Shown: one piece after another, positions 18,552 to 27,652 of the stretch
How positions within the stretch are numbered: position 1 is the stretch's first letter
How the letters are laid out: every line of letters begins with the position of its first letter
Origin: Sphingomonas cavernae
GTDB lineage: Bacteria; Pseudomonadota; Alphaproteobacteria; Sphingomonadales; Sphingomonadaceae
Direction: 5' to 3'
DNA length: 64,000 bases
NCBI RefSeq assembly: GCF_003590775.1
Contig: NZ_QYUM01000004.1
Coordinates: forward strand, 682,001 to 746,000
Made by a program: the position numbers and the translations under genes
Notes under the pieces: model-generated
Seen by the model: only the letters and a program-made list of their open reading frames with translations
Database searches by the model: none
Told to the model about the DNA's origin: nothing

Positions 18552-19898
18552 TCAGCGCAGAAGCACCAGTTCCTCGGCCATGCTGGGGTGGAGCGCCACG
18601 GTGTCGTCCCAGGCCTGCTTGGTGAGCCCCGCCTTCACCGCTATCGCGGCCGCCTGCAGGATCTCGGGAGCGTCGGGGCCGATCATGTGGAGGCCCACGA
18701 CCACATCGGTCTCGGCATTGCAGATCATCTTGTAGAGCGCGCGTTCGTTGCGGCCCGCGAGCACATTCTTCATCGGCCGGAAGTCCGACTGATAGACCTT
18801 GATCGAACCGAGCTTGTTGCGCGCCTGGCCCTCGGTCATGCCCACGCCCGCAATCGGCGGATGGCTGAACACCGCCGAGGGGATGCAGCCATAGTCGACC
18901 CGCGTCGGCTTGCCGCCGAAGATCGTGTCGGCAAAGGCCTGCCCCTCGCGGATCGCAACGGGGGTGAGCTGGACGCGGTTGGTGACGTCGCCCACCGCAT
19001 AGATGCTGTCGCAGCTCGACTTGTTGTCGGCATCGACCACGATCGCGCCGTTGGCGTCGATCTCCACGCCCGCATTCTCGAGCCCCAGCCCTTCGGTATG
19101 GGGTCGACGCCCCGTCGCGAACAGCACCGCATCGGCCTCGATCGGATCGCAGCCCTTGAGGAAGATCTTGAGCGTGCCGTCCTGCTGCTTCTCAACCTTT
19201 TCGAAGGGCGCGTTGAACTTGAACTCGATGCCTTTCATCATCGAAATCTGAAGCAGCCGGTCGCGCACCGACTCGTCATAGCCACGCAGGATCGTGTCCG
19301 AACGGTTGACCAGCGTCACATGGCTGCGGAACTCGTGGAAGATTCCAGCGAACTCGTTGGCGATATAGCCGCCGCCCGCGATGACGATGCGCTTCGGTAG
19401 CGCATCAAGGTGGAAGACCTCGTTCGATGTGATGCCAAGCTCTGCCCCCGGTACGTCGGGGATGATCGGCCATGCGCCTGTCGCGATCAGGATCTTGCCC
19501 GCGGTCACGGTCTTGCCCGAGGCGAGCTTGACCGCGTTCGGACCTTCGACCGTCGCGCGTTCGAGGATGATCTCGACCTTGTTGTTATTGAGCGTGTCGG
19601 TGTACGCGCGGTTGAGGCGGTCGACATCGGCAAGGACATTATCGCGCAGGGTCGGCCAGTCGAACCTGCAATCGGGGACGTCCCAGCCAAAGCGCTTGGC
19701 GTCCTGCAGATCCTCCGCGAAATGCGCGCCATAGACGAGCAGCTTCTTGGGAACGCAGCCGCGGATCACGCAAGTGCCGCCGACCCGATACTCCTCGCAG
19801 ATCGCGACCTTCGCGCCATGCGCCGCCGCGACGCGCGACGCGCGCACACCGCCCGAGCCCGCGCCGATCACAAAAAGATCATAGTCGTAGGCGGGCAT
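18552..19898 (-). CDS. gor: Glutathione-disulfide reductase
   Basis: NADPH-dependent reduction of glutathione disulfide. 448 residues with the FAD motif LFVIGAGSGGVRASR, the redox disulfide GGTCVIRGCVPKK (Cys43/Cys48), the NADP-binding VIAGGGYIANEFAGIF, and the C-terminal catalytic His in VALHPSMAEEL. The ATG at 19898 follows AAGGGAAG. A longer open frame upstream only translates the adjacent palindromic repeat. It is convergent with the ABM-like gene, 9 bp apart. Confidence 0.95.
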   Translation of the reverse strand: MPAYDYDLFVIGAGSGGVRASRVAAAHGAKVAICEEYRVGGTCVIRGCVPKKLLVYGAHFAEDLQDAKRFGWDVPDCRFDWPTLRDNVLADVDRLNRAYTDTLNNNKVEIILERATVEGPNAVKLASGKTVTAGKILIATGAWPIIPDVPGAELGITSNEVFHLDALPKRIVIAGGGYIANEFAGIFHEFRSHVTLVNRSDTILRGYDESVRDRLLQISMMKGIEFKFNAPFEKVEKQQDGTLKIFLKGCDPIEADAVLFATGRRPHTEGLGLENAGVEIDANGAIVVDADNKSSCDSIYAVGDVTNRVQLTPVAIREGQAFADTIFGGKPTRVDYGCIPSAVFSHPPIAGVGMTEGQARNKLGSIKVYQSDFRPMKNVLAGRNERALYKMICNAETDVVVGLHMIGPDAPEILQAAAIAVKAGLTKQAWDDTVALHPSMAEELVLLR

Positions 19899-19920
19899 CG
19901 CTCTTCCCTTTAAGCTGGTG

Positions 19921-20009
19921 TCATTCCCGCGAAAGCGGGAATCCAGACGATGCTTGAGACATGCAGGGTAGCATCGGCACCGGCTGGATTCCCGCTTTCG
20001 CGGGAATGA
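19921..20009. repeat. Perfect 26-bp inverted repeat, TTCCCGCGAAAGCGGGAA family
   Basis: Arms 19921-19946 and 19984-20009 are exact inverse copies around a 37-base spacer. It lies between pgi and gor, both on the minus strand. Confidence 0.88.
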
Positions 20010-20083
20010 CAATGAAAGTCACGGCCCATCTAGGAAGCGCCGGTCAAACACACAAATCGCTTTTGCGCGTCAGACTGATCGCC

Positions 20084-21583
20084 TCAGCCAAAGGCACGCG
20101 CGATCAGCGCGCGGGTCGAGGCATCGAAGCGGTCGGTGCCTTCGCTGTCGATCGACTTCGCGATCTCCTTGCCGAGCTCGACCCCGAACTGGTCGAAGGG
20201 ATTGATGCCGAGCAGCACCGCGTTCACGAACACGCGGTGTTCATAGAAGGCGATGAGCGCACCGAGCGTGCGCGGATCGACCTGATCGAGCAGGATCGTC
20301 GTCGAGGGCCGGTCGCCAGGATAGGCGCGTGCAAGATCATCGCTTTCGCGCCCCGCCATCAACGCCGCGCCCTGCGCGAAGCAGTTCACAAGCAACTGCC
20401 GGTGATGCGCCTCATCGAGCGGGTGGCCCGGCTCGATCGCGGCGACGAACTCGACGGGGACCAGATGCGTGCCCTGGTGGAGCAGTTGGAACACCGCGTG
20501 CTGCGCGTCGGTTCCGACGCCGCCCCAGGTAATCGGGGCACTGGATCGGGTCAGCGCCGCGCCCGAGGCCGTTACCCGCTTGCCGTTCGATTCCATCTCG
20601 AGCTGCTGGAGATAGCTGGGCAGCAACCGCAGCCGCTCGTCATAGGCGAACACCGCGCGCGTCTCGCAGCCGCGCAATTGCGCATAATAGAGATCGGCAA
20701 AGGCGGCGAGCACCGGTGCATTCTTTTCGATCGGCGCGAGACGGAAATGCCGGTCCATCGCAGCCGCACCCTCAAGCAACTCCTCGAACGCATCCCAGCC
20801 TAGGGCGAGCGCGGCGGGAAAGCCGATCGAGGACCAGAGCGAATAGCGCCCACCGACACTCTCCGCGAAGGGCAGCACGCGTGTTTCGTCGACACCCCAT
20901 TCGATCGCGCGTTCGGGCGCGGCGGTGAGCGCGATGACCCGGCCATAGGGATCCTCGACGCCCGCCTCGGTCATCCATTCGAGCGCGCTCTGCGCGTTGA
21001 GCATCGTCTCGGTGGTGGTGAAGGTCTTGGACGCGACCGCCAACAGCGTCGCCGACGGATCGAAGCGGTTGAACACCTCCTCCAGCGCAGCGCCGTCGAC
21101 GTTGGAGACGATCGCCACGTCATAGCGCCCCGAATCGCGGCCAAGCGCATCGACCAGAAGATTGGGACCCAGCGCAGAACCACCGATGCCGACATGCAAT
21201 ATGTGACGCACCGGCCCAAGCGCCTCGGCCTCGATCGCATCGATCAGCGCGCGCATCCGCGCATGAAACATCCGCGCGCGCGCCACGCTGTCAGCATTGC
21301 CCTCGCCGCGTTCGGCGGTGTGTTCGGCGGCGCGCGCCTCGGTCACGTTGACCGTCTTGCCCGCGAACAGCGCTTCACGCGCGCCCCCCAGATCCATTTC
21401 CTGCGCCAAGGCTGCAAAGTCCGAGACGAGCCTGGGGGTCAGGTGCGTCTTGGACCAATCGAAGCGGATTCCCACCTCTTCCAGCGTGAACTGAGACAGG
21501 CGATCGGGCGTCGATGCAAATAACTCTGACAGCGTTGACCTATCAGCACTTTTGAGGCGGTCCCAGGCGGTGGCTTCGGTCAT
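20084..21583 (-). CDS. pgi: Glucose-6-phosphate isomerase
   Basis: Interconverts glucose-6-phosphate and fructose-6-phosphate. 499 residues with both family signatures: ESVGGRYSLWSSIG and the C-terminal GINPFDQFGVELGKEIAK. The phosphate-binding GIGGSALGP and SKTFTTTETM segments are also present. ATG 21583 is chosen over an upstream in-frame ATG because GGGAGAAG lies just before it. It is divergent from the MarR regulator with about 110 bp between, but no functional link is evident. Confidence 0.95.
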   Translation of the reverse strand: MTEATAWDRLKSADRSTLSELFASTPDRLSQFTLEEVGIRFDWSKTHLTPRLVSDFAALAQEMDLGGAREALFAGKTVNVTEARAAEHTAERGEGNADSVARARMFHARMRALIDAIEAEALGPVRHILHVGIGGSALGPNLLVDALGRDSGRYDVAIVSNVDGAALEEVFNRFDPSATLLAVASKTFTTTETMLNAQSALEWMTEAGVEDPYGRVIALTAAPERAIEWGVDETRVLPFAESVGGRYSLWSSIGFPAALALGWDAFEELLEGAAAMDRHFRLAPIEKNAPVLAAFADLYYAQLRGCETRAVFAYDERLRLLPSYLQQLEMESNGKRVTASGAALTRSSAPITWGGVGTDAQHAVFQLLHQGTHLVPVEFVAAIEPGHPLDEAHHRQLLVNCFAQGAALMAGRESDDLARAYPGDRPSTTILLDQVDPRTLGALIAFYEHRVFVNAVLLGINPFDQFGVELGKEIAKSIDSEGTDRFDASTRALIARAFG

Positions 21584-21693
21584 CAACGCTTCTCCCAATC
21601 GTCGTCGCTTTCTGTAGCAAGATCGGCGGACCTTTCCAGCCAAAGCGACCCGGTGATTGACCTGTTCGTCTTACGTGTATATGCACCCAAATC

Positions 21694-22107
21694 ATGCTGT
21701 CCACCGCCTGCGTCTGTACCAAGCTCCGCCGTTCGGCGCGCGCTGTTACCGCGCTTTACGATGACGCGCTCGCGCCGATAGGAATGAGCACGCCGCAATT
21801 CGCATTGCTCCGAACGCTGCAGCGTATCGGCGCCTCGCCGCTGTCGACGCTTGCGGCCGCCAGCGGGCTCGACCGCACGACGCTCAACCGGACGCTTCAG
21901 CCGCTTGAAACCAGCAAGCTGATTTGCTCGCGGCCGGGCGCCGACCAGCGCGTGCGAATCATCGAACTGACCGGCGCGGGCATGTCGAAGCTGGCGCTTG
22001 GAACGCCGCTTTGGGAGCAGGCGCAGCGCCGCATGGTGGACACGCTCGGCGCGGATCGCGACCAGCTTTTCACCATTCTTGATCGTATTGAGGAAATCCG
22101 CGCGTGA
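21694..22107 (+). CDS. MarR-family transcriptional regulator
   Basis: A 137-residue winged-helix regulator: helix TPQFALLRTLQ, recognition region LAAASGLDRTTLNRTLQPLE, and the wing KLICSRPGADQRVRIIELTG. It contains several cysteines near the N-terminus (CVC at 6-8), which could make it redox-sensitive as in some MarR proteins; this is speculative. Its stop overlaps the GTG start of the MFS gene (GTGA), so it probably controls that transporter in an autoregulated operon. Confidence 0.9.
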   Translation: MLSTACVCTKLRRSARAVTALYDDALAPIGMSTPQFALLRTLQRIGASPLSTLAAASGLDRTTLNRTLQPLETSKLICSRPGADQRVRIIELTGAGMSKLALGTPLWEQAQRRMVDTLGADRDQLFTILDRIEEIRA

Positions 22108-23318
22108 ACGCCTCCCCCGTCTCGACCATGAAAAGTCCATGGACCGTGATCCTCTGCGCGGCGGTCATCGTCACGCTGGCGATGGGTGTGCGTCAGTCCT
22201 TTGGACTGTTCCTGCCGCAGATGAGCATGGCGCTCGATATCGGGCGATCGAGCTTCGGGCTGGCACTGGCGATCCAGAATCTCGTTTTCGGTCTCGTCCA
22301 GCCCTTTGTCGGTGCGCTCGCCGACAAGCATGGCGCGGGGCGCGTCACGCTTGTCGGCGCCTTGCTCTATGCAGCGGGGCTCATCGCCGCCTCCGCCGCG
22401 ACCGATGCTGTCGGTATTCATCTGTCGCTCGGGCTGATGGTCGGGCTCGCAATGGCGGGATGCACCTTCACCGTCACGATGGGCGCGGTTGGCCGCGTCG
22501 TTCCCGCCGAAAAGCGCAGCATGGCGTTCGGGATCGTCACCGCGGGCGGATCGGTCGGCCAGTTCCTCGTTGTTCCGGGTGCGCAGGCGCTGCTTGCCGA
22601 GTTCGGCTATCGCATGGCTTTCGTCGTGCTCGCCGGCCTGATCGCCACCATTGCCGCTTTCGCTATGGGCGTTGCCGGCCGGCCCGGTGGCCATGCCGGC
22701 ACGGAGCCGCATCAGACCGTACGCCAGGCGCTTGCGGAAGCCAGCGGCCAACGCAGTTTCTGGCTGCTCAACGCCGGCTATTTCGTCTGCGGTTTCCACG
22801 TCGCCTTCATCGCGACGCATTTCCCGGCCTATCTCAACGACAAGGGTCTCGGCATCGGCATTGGCGCCACCGCGCTCGCGCTGATCGGGCTGTTCAACAT
22901 CCTCGGCTCCTACGTCTTCGGTGTCGCGGGCGATCGGTTGCGCAAACATCACGTGCTCGCGGGTCTCTACACCGCGCGCTCGGTGCTGATCGCACTGTTC
23001 CTGATCCTGCCGCTCAGCCCTGCAACCGCGCTCGGCTTCGCCGCGATCATGGGTTTCCTGTGGCTCGGCACCGTCCCGCTTACCAACGGGCTGGTCAGCC
23101 AGATCTTCGGTGTCCGGCACCTGTCGATGCTCGGCGGCATCGTCTTCATGAGCCATCAGATCGGCAGCTTCTTCGGTGCCTGGGCATCGGGCTATATGTA
23201 TGACCTGAGCGGTTCCTACGACTTCGCATGGGGCGTATCGATCGCGCTTGGCCTGTTCGCGGCACTCATCCACTTGCCGATCCGCGATGCACCGATGGCA
23301 AGACTTCAGCCCGCATGA
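22104..23318 (+). CDS. Major facilitator superfamily transporter
   Basis: A 404-residue inner-membrane protein with 12 predicted hydrophobic helices. The family loop motif ADKHGAGRV lies after helix 2 and a matching one (GDRLRKHHVLAG) in the second half. The GTG at 22104 overlaps the marR stop; the ATG at 22128 (MKSPWTVIL) is an alternative start. Substrate is unknown. The sequence style resembles the oxalate/formate-antiporter-like or monocarboxylate MFS groups. It is coupled by an ATGA overlap to a 41-residue membrane peptide. Confidence 0.88.
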   Translation: MNASPVSTMKSPWTVILCAAVIVTLAMGVRQSFGLFLPQMSMALDIGRSSFGLALAIQNLVFGLVQPFVGALADKHGAGRVTLVGALLYAAGLIAASAATDAVGIHLSLGLMVGLAMAGCTFTVTMGAVGRVVPAEKRSMAFGIVTAGGSVGQFLVVPGAQALLAEFGYRMAFVVLAGLIATIAAFAMGVAGRPGGHAGTEPHQTVRQALAEASGQRSFWLLNAGYFVCGFHVAFIATHFPAYLNDKGLGIGIGATALALIGLFNILGSYVFGVAGDRLRKHHVLAGLYTARSVLIALFLILPLSPATALGFAAIMGFLWLGTVPLTNGLVSQIFGVRHLSMLGGIVFMSHQIGSFFGAWASGYMYDLSGSYDFAWGVSIALGLFAALIHLPIRDAPMARLQPA

Positions 23319-23440
23319 AAGGGCCTCATCCTCTTGCCGTCGTTGCGATCCTGCTGCCGCTTCTCGTCCTCGGCTGGCTGCTCTGGCGCGATCAGGGCGC
23401 GATGGTGTGGCTGTCGGGTTTCATCGCCTATTGCTTCTGA
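23315..23440 (+). CDS. 41-residue single-span membrane protein
   Basis: ATG 23315 overlaps the MFS stop by 4 bases (ATGA). The peptide has one hydrophobic segment (LAVVAILLPLLVLGWLLW, about residues 7-24) and a second, weaker one at the end (MVWLSGFIAYCF). It may be a small partner or stabiliser of the MFS transporter. No family is recognised; support is the overlap and strong membrane character. Confidence 0.6.
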   Translation: MKGPHPLAVVAILLPLLVLGWLLWRDQGAMVWLSGFIAYCF

Positions 23441-23488
23441 ATCGGGGCCAAGCTTGATTTTACCCCCTTTCCACAGCAAAGCGCGGAC

Positions 23489-24322
23489 ATGACCGATATC
23501 ACACCGGCCGAAGCCCTTCCCGAAGTTCCACAGAAGAAGAAGTCGGAAACACTTGATTTCCTTGGCTTCCTTCTCAAGCTCGGGATCATAGTCTTCATCA
23601 TCCGCAGCTTCTTCGCGGCGCCGTTCAACATCCCGTCCGAATCAATGATGCCGCGGCTGCTGGTCGGCGACTATCTGCTCGTCTCGAAGTGGAACTATGG
23701 CTATTCGAAATACAGCCTGCCCTTCAGCCTGCCACTGATCCCCGGACGCATCATGGCGAGCACGCCCGAACGCGGCGACGTCGTCGTCTTCAAGGCCCCG
23801 CCCAGTCAGCGTCAGGATTATATCAAGCGCGTGATCGGCGTGCCCGGCGACATGATTCAGGTGAAGGCCGGACAGATCATCCTCAACGGGACGCCCGTAC
23901 CCCGCCAGCGCATCGCCGATGCCGCGCTGCCCGAAACACCGACGAGCCACTGCCTGACCACGGCGGCGGCAGAGCGCGCTGCCGATGGCGCCATCACTTG
24001 CCGCTACACGCGCTACCGTGAGACGTTGCCGGGCGGCAAGAGCTATGAAGTGCTCGACACCGCCCAGGGCACCGTCGGAGATGACACGCAGGTCTATGTC
24101 GTCCCTCAGGGCATGCTCTTCCTGATGGGAGACAATCGCGACCACAGCGCGGATAGCCGCTTCCCCGCCGTCGACAATGGTGCAATCGGGTTGGTGCCCG
24201 AGGCCAATCTGGTCGGCAAGGCATGGGTCAGCGTGTTTTCGACCGACGGCAATGCGAAGTGGCTGCTGCCATGGACCTGGCTCACCGCCGCGCGGTGGAG
24301 CCGCATCGGGGAAGGCTTCTGA
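23489..24322 (+). CDS. lepB: Signal peptidase I
   Basis: Inner-membrane protease that removes Sec/Tat signal peptides. 277 residues: one N-terminal membrane span (about 23-44), catalytic Ser52 in SESMMPRL, general base Lys113 in DYIKRVIGVPGD, and the downstream box MGDNRDHSADSR. It is followed by rnc and then era, the usual bacterial order. The rnc coding region begins inside or right at the end of this gene. Confidence 0.95.
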   Translation: MTDITPAEALPEVPQKKKSETLDFLGFLLKLGIIVFIIRSFFAAPFNIPSESMMPRLLVGDYLLVSKWNYGYSKYSLPFSLPLIPGRIMASTPERGDVVVFKAPPSQRQDYIKRVIGVPGDMIQVKAGQIILNGTPVPRQRIADAALPETPTSHCLTTAAAERAADGAITCRYTRYRETLPGGKSYEVLDTAQGTVGDDTQVYVVPQGMLFLMGDNRDHSADSRFPAVDNGAIGLVPEANLVGKAWVSVFSTDGNAKWLLPWTWLTAARWSRIGEGF

Positions 24323-24990
24323 GCACGCCCGATCTTGGCACGTGGATTGAGCAAGCGCTGGGTCATGCCCCCAAGGACCTCGCGCTCTTCACGCGCGCGC
24401 TGACGCATGGCAGCCATGCCGGCGACAATTACGAACGGCTCGAATTTCTCGGCGATCGCGTGCTGGCCCTGGTCATCGCGGAATGGCTCTACGCCGAATT
24501 TCCCGACGAACCCGAAGGCAAACTCTCGCGCCGCCTCAACGCGCTCGTCACGCGCGAGAGTTGCGCGAAGGTCGGTCGCGAGATCGGCGTCGTGCCGTAT
24601 CTGCGGCTCGGCAAGCAGGCGCGCGACGACGGCGCCGCGCACAGCGACAATGTCGTGGGCGACGTGGTCGAGGCGCTGATCGGCGCGGTTTATCTCGAAG
24701 GCGGGCAGGACGCCGCGCGCACCTTCATCCGGCGCGCCTGGGCGATGGTGGTAGAGACGCAGGACGCGGCGCCCAAGCATCCCAAGTCGGAACTTCAGGA
24801 ATGGGCGGCTTCGCACAACCGCAAGCCTCCGGTCTATGAGATCACCGATCGATCGGGGCCGCACCATTCACCCAGGTTCACGGTCACGGTGACGGTCGGC
24901 AAGCTCGCCGAGGCAAGCGCGACGGGTTCTTCCAAGCAGGAAGCCGAAACCGCCGCCGCGCGTGCTCTCCTCGAAAAGCTGTTGCGCTGA
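24271..24990 (+). CDS. rnc: Ribonuclease III
   Basis: Cleaves double-stranded RNA in rRNA and mRNA processing. The catalytic signature ERLEFLGDRVL, the second acidic cluster GDVVEALIGAVYLEGG and a C-terminal double-stranded-RNA-binding domain (PKSELQEWAASHN ... ASATGSSKQEAETAAARALLEK) are all present. The start is uncertain. ATG 24271 (used here) overlaps lepB by 52 bases and lacks a good ribosome-binding site. Family alignment begins near 24319, where only a CTG, overlapping the lepB stop and preceded by GGGGAAGG, is available. Confidence 0.92.
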   Translation: MDLAHRRAVEPHRGRLLSTPDLGTWIEQALGHAPKDLALFTRALTHGSHAGDNYERLEFLGDRVLALVIAEWLYAEFPDEPEGKLSRRLNALVTRESCAKVGREIGVVPYLRLGKQARDDGAAHSDNVVGDVVEALIGAVYLEGGQDAARTFIRRAWAMVVETQDAAPKHPKSELQEWAASHNRKPPVYEITDRSGPHHSPRFTVTVTVGKLAEASATGSSKQEAETAAARALLEKLLR

Positions 24991-24991
24991 T

Positions 24992-25396
24992 TCAAAAGCG
25001 CAGCATCGGTTCCAGATGCCGGCCTTCCATCAGCGCGCGTTGCGGCGCCGTATCCGAATAGACGATTTCCTCCATGATCTTGCCGTCGCGCAGCGTGAAC
25101 TTGTCGACGCCGCGCCATTGGACGCGTTTTCCGCCCGCCATGTTGGTAAGTTGCCATTCGACGATCACGACGTCGCCGCGCCATGTCCAGTCGAGCAATT
25201 GCCAAACCAGATCGGGGGTCTGCTCGTTGTGCGCGGCGTTCCGGCGGCCGATCTCCGCCCCGGCGACCGGGCGATCGACATAAGGATAATGCAGCACGCC
25301 GTCGGGATGCCACAGCGCCTCAAAAGCGGAGGGTTCCCGCGCGGCCCAGGCGGCCGCGAAGGCGACAACGAAATTGGAAACCTCGGCTTCTGTCAT
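24992..25396 (-). CDS. SnoaL/NTF2-like domain protein
   Basis: A 134-residue protein of the cone-shaped NTF2/SnoaL fold: an N-terminal helix (EVSNFVVAFAAAWAAREP), FEALWHPDGVLHYPYVDRP, GAEIGRRNA, then strands ending in VDKFTLRDGKIMEEIVY. Members include isomerases, dehydratases and binding proteins, and no catalytic pair is assigned. It lies on the opposite strand between rnc and era, ending 1 base after the rnc stop, and interrupts the usual rnc-era pair. Confidence 0.8.
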   Translation of the reverse strand: MTEAEVSNFVVAFAAAWAAREPSAFEALWHPDGVLHYPYVDRPVAGAEIGRRNAAHNEQTPDLVWQLLDWTWRGDVVIVEWQLTNMAGGKRVQWRGVDKFTLRDGKIMEEIVYSDTAPQRALMEGRHLEPMLRF

Positions 25397-25494
25397 AAGT
25401 ATCTCCCGGATAGTGCGCCCCCTTCCTCCCGGGATTTATCGCACCGGGCGTCCCGCTTCTTGCGTTCAACACGGTTTCGCGCGAAGGGCAGAGG

Positions 25495-26403
25495 GTGAAC
25501 ACTCTCCCCAATCAAAGATGCGGCCTCGTCGCGATCGTCGGCGCGCCCAATGCGGGCAAGTCGACACTGGTCAATGCGCTCGTCGGCCAGAAGGTCGCGA
25601 TCGTCAGCCCCAAGGCGCAGACCACGCGTACCCGCCTGATGGGCATCGCGATCGACGGCGCGAACCAGATCATGCTTGTCGACACCCCCGGAATCTTCGA
25701 ACCGCGCCGCCGGCTGGACCGCGCGATGGTGGCGGCGGCGTGGGACGGCGCGCGCGACGCGGATCTGATCGCGCTCGTGGTGGACTCGAAGGCCGGGCTC
25801 GGCCCGAAGGTGCAAGGCATCATCGAAGCGCTGAAGGATCGGCGCGAGCCCAAGATCCTGATCCTCAACAAGGTCGACGTGGCGGATAAAGGCAAGCTGC
25901 TCGTCCACGCCGAGCGGCTCAACGAGCGGATCGCTTTCGATCACATCTTCATGGTCAGCGCCACGACGGGCGACGGCCTTCCCGAACTCAAGGCAGCGCT
26001 TGGCGCGGCGATGCCCGAGGGGCCCTGGCACTTTCCTGAGGATCAGGTCTCCGACGCCACCGATCGCATGCTCGCGGCCGAGGTGACGCGCGAGCAGCTC
26101 TATCTCCAGCTCCATGCCGAACTGCCCTATGCGAGCGCTGTCGAAACAGAGAAATATTCGGAGCGCGAAGATGGATCGGTCGAGATCCACCAGCAGATCC
26201 TCGTCGCACGGCCGACGCAGCGCGCGATCATTCTAGGCAAGGGCGGCCAGCGGCTGAAGGAAATCGGCAGCCGCGCGCGCGCGCAGCTCTCCGAACTACT
26301 CGGCGGCGTGCGCGTCCATCTCTATCTGCATGTGAAGGTGAAGCCCGACTGGGAGGAGGATCGCGGCCTCTACCGTGATATCGGCCTCGATTGGGTGGAA
26401 TGA
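25495..26403 (+). CDS. era: GTPase Era
   Basis: Essential GTPase of 30S ribosome maturation. 302 residues: G1 GAPNAGKST, G2 region TTRTRLMGI, G3 DTPG, G4 NKVD, and a C-terminal KH RNA-binding domain with IILGKGGQRLKEIGSRAR. The start is GTG 25495 behind GAAGGGCAGAGG. It has its own 98-bp upstream gap because the NTF2-like gene separates it from rnc. ATGA overlap with a small DNA-binding-like protein. Confidence 0.95.
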   Translation: MNTLPNQRCGLVAIVGAPNAGKSTLVNALVGQKVAIVSPKAQTTRTRLMGIAIDGANQIMLVDTPGIFEPRRRLDRAMVAAAWDGARDADLIALVVDSKAGLGPKVQGIIEALKDRREPKILILNKVDVADKGKLLVHAERLNERIAFDHIFMVSATTGDGLPELKAALGAAMPEGPWHFPEDQVSDATDRMLAAEVTREQLYLQLHAELPYASAVETEKYSEREDGSVEIHQQILVARPTQRAIILGKGGQRLKEIGSRARAQLSELLGGVRVHLYLHVKVKPDWEEDRGLYRDIGLDWVE

Positions 26404-26585
26404 CGATGGGCGAGCGATTCGAAAGACACCGCCAGCCCTGGACCTCGGACGAGATCCAGAAGCTTCACCGTCTTGCGGCCAAGGGGATGTCGCTGAAAGC
26501 CATCGCAAAAGCGCTGACACGCAGCGAAGAGTCGGTTCAGACCCGCGCAAAGCAGGATGGATTGAAAGTCAGCAAGCTCCGCTGA
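26400..26585 (+). CDS. Small SANT/Myb-like helix-turn-helix protein
   Basis: 61 residues, starting at the ATG that overlaps the era stop (ATGA). The core PWTSDEIQKLHRLAAKGMSL followed by KAIAKALTRSEESVQTRAK is a three-helix SANT/Myb-like or GcrA-type DNA-binding pattern. Coupling with era suggests constitutive expression. Function unknown. Confidence 0.72.
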   Translation: MTMGERFERHRQPWTSDEIQKLHRLAAKGMSLKAIAKALTRSEESVQTRAKQDGLKVSKLR

Positions 26586-26646
26586 GCCTTTCCCGGCAAG
26601 GCGGAATCGCCTTGCTGGACAAGAAAGGCTCGCAATTCAATATTTT

Positions 26647-26695
26647 GAGCACTTCCTGACCGAAAAACCGGTTGCCACTTTTTCGGGAAGTGCTC
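26647..26695. repeat. Inverted repeat, GAGCACTTCC family
   Basis: Outer arms GAGCACTTCC (26647-26656) and GGAAGTGCTC (26686-26695) enclose a partly self-complementary core (CCGAAAAA and TTTTTCGG). This repeat unit, which ends the era transcript, differs from the paired types elsewhere in the window and may act as a terminator. Confidence 0.7.
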
Positions 26696-26729
26696 TAGCG
26701 GCGGTGCGCGATGCGCGATGCGCGCGGGC

Positions 26730-26837
26730 TCAGAACTTTGCGTAGAGGATCGCGATCAGCGCGACCCAGATCGATATCGCGAACGATATCATCAGGATAC
26801 AGTCGTACTTCGACTTAAGCATCTTTAGTGCGCGCAT
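26730..26837 (-). CDS. 35-residue single-span membrane protein
   Basis: A short gene read from ATG 26837 to TGA 26730. It has a basic N-terminus (MRALKMLKSKYDC), one hydrophobic helix (about residues 14-32, rich in Ile/Ala/Leu) and a short KF tail. GTGAGAG precedes the ATG and a TATAAAAT-like -10 box lies at about 26855-26865. No family is recognised. Support is the promoter-like upstream sequence and membrane character in otherwise gene-free DNA. Confidence 0.5.
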   Translation of the reverse strand: MRALKMLKSKYDCILMISFAISIWVALIAILYAKF

Positions 26838-26940
26838 CACTCTCACCCAGATTTTATATTATCATGCGCATAGTTCCGCGTTTCGGGCAGGAATGCAAGC
26901 GTCAAGCGCCCAAAAATGAGCGACTGTGATTTTTTTCCAA

Positions 26941-27642
26941 TCAGGCCTGAAGAATTTCATCAACCCATCGGGGCACAAGCACGCTCGCTGCACCCATACG
27001 ACTCTCGCCGAACCAGAAGCTGCCGGCGGACGGTTCAAGGTTGAGTTCGAGGGTTTCGGCGCCATGGTGACGCGCCGTCTGAACAAACCCCGCCGCAGGA
27101 TAGACCGCGCCGGATGTGCCGACGGAAACGAACAGGTCCGCGCGTGAAAGCGCTCGGTCTATCCGCTCCATCTCATAGGGCATCTCGCCGAAGAACACGA
27201 TGTCGGGCCGAAGCGCGCGCGCGCCGCAGCCCGGACATTCGGGTCCATGCCCCATCGGCCCGCTCCAGCGGGTCGCCATGCCACAGTCGGTACACAGCGC
27301 CGATTGCAGCTCGCCGTGCATGTGGAGCAATCGCGCAGCCCCCGCCCGCTCATGCAGATCGTCGACATTCTGCGTAACGATAAGCAGTTCCCCCGCCCAT
27401 GCGGCGTCGAGTCGCGCGAGCGCATCGTGCGCCGCATTGGGCGCAACATTTTCAAGCGCAGCGCGGCGCGCGTCATAGAAGCGGTGGACCAGCACGGGAT
27501 CGCGCGCTAGCGCTGCTGGCGTGCAGACATCCTCGACGCGGTGCCCTTCCCACAGTCCGTCGGGCCCGCGAAAGGTCGCCAGCCCGCTCTCCGCCGAAAT
27601 GCCTGCGCCGGTGAGGATCACGATGTTGCGGATGTCGGACAT
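26941..27642 (-). CDS. cobB: Sirtuin NAD-dependent protein deacylase, CobB type
   Basis: Removes acyl groups from lysines using NAD. 233 residues: GAGISAESGLATFRGPDGLW, TQNVDDLHERAG, catalytic His in HMHGEL, zinc cysteines CTDC and CPGC, and VSVGTSGAVYPAAGF. The FYDARR segment supplies the Tyr/Arg pair that marks class III sirtuins with desuccinylase/demalonylase ability. The start at 27642 gives the normal family N-terminus. The acetyl-CoA synthetase of this window is a plausible substrate. Confidence 0.93.
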   Translation of the reverse strand: MSDIRNIVILTGAGISAESGLATFRGPDGLWEGHRVEDVCTPAALARDPVLVHRFYDARRAALENVAPNAAHDALARLDAAWAGELLIVTQNVDDLHERAGAARLLHMHGELQSALCTDCGMATRWSGPMGHGPECPGCGARALRPDIVFFGEMPYEMERIDRALSRADLFVSVGTSGAVYPAAGFVQTARHHGAETLELNLEPSAGSFWFGESRMGAASVLVPRWVDEILQA

Positions 27643-27652
27643 AACTGCGCGC

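Noticed and set aside
21897-23273. 458-codon minus-strand frame opposite the MFS gene
   Set aside because: Antisense of a membrane protein with 12 hydrophobic helices; rich in Glu/Arg/Asp as expected for the complement of hydrophobic codons.
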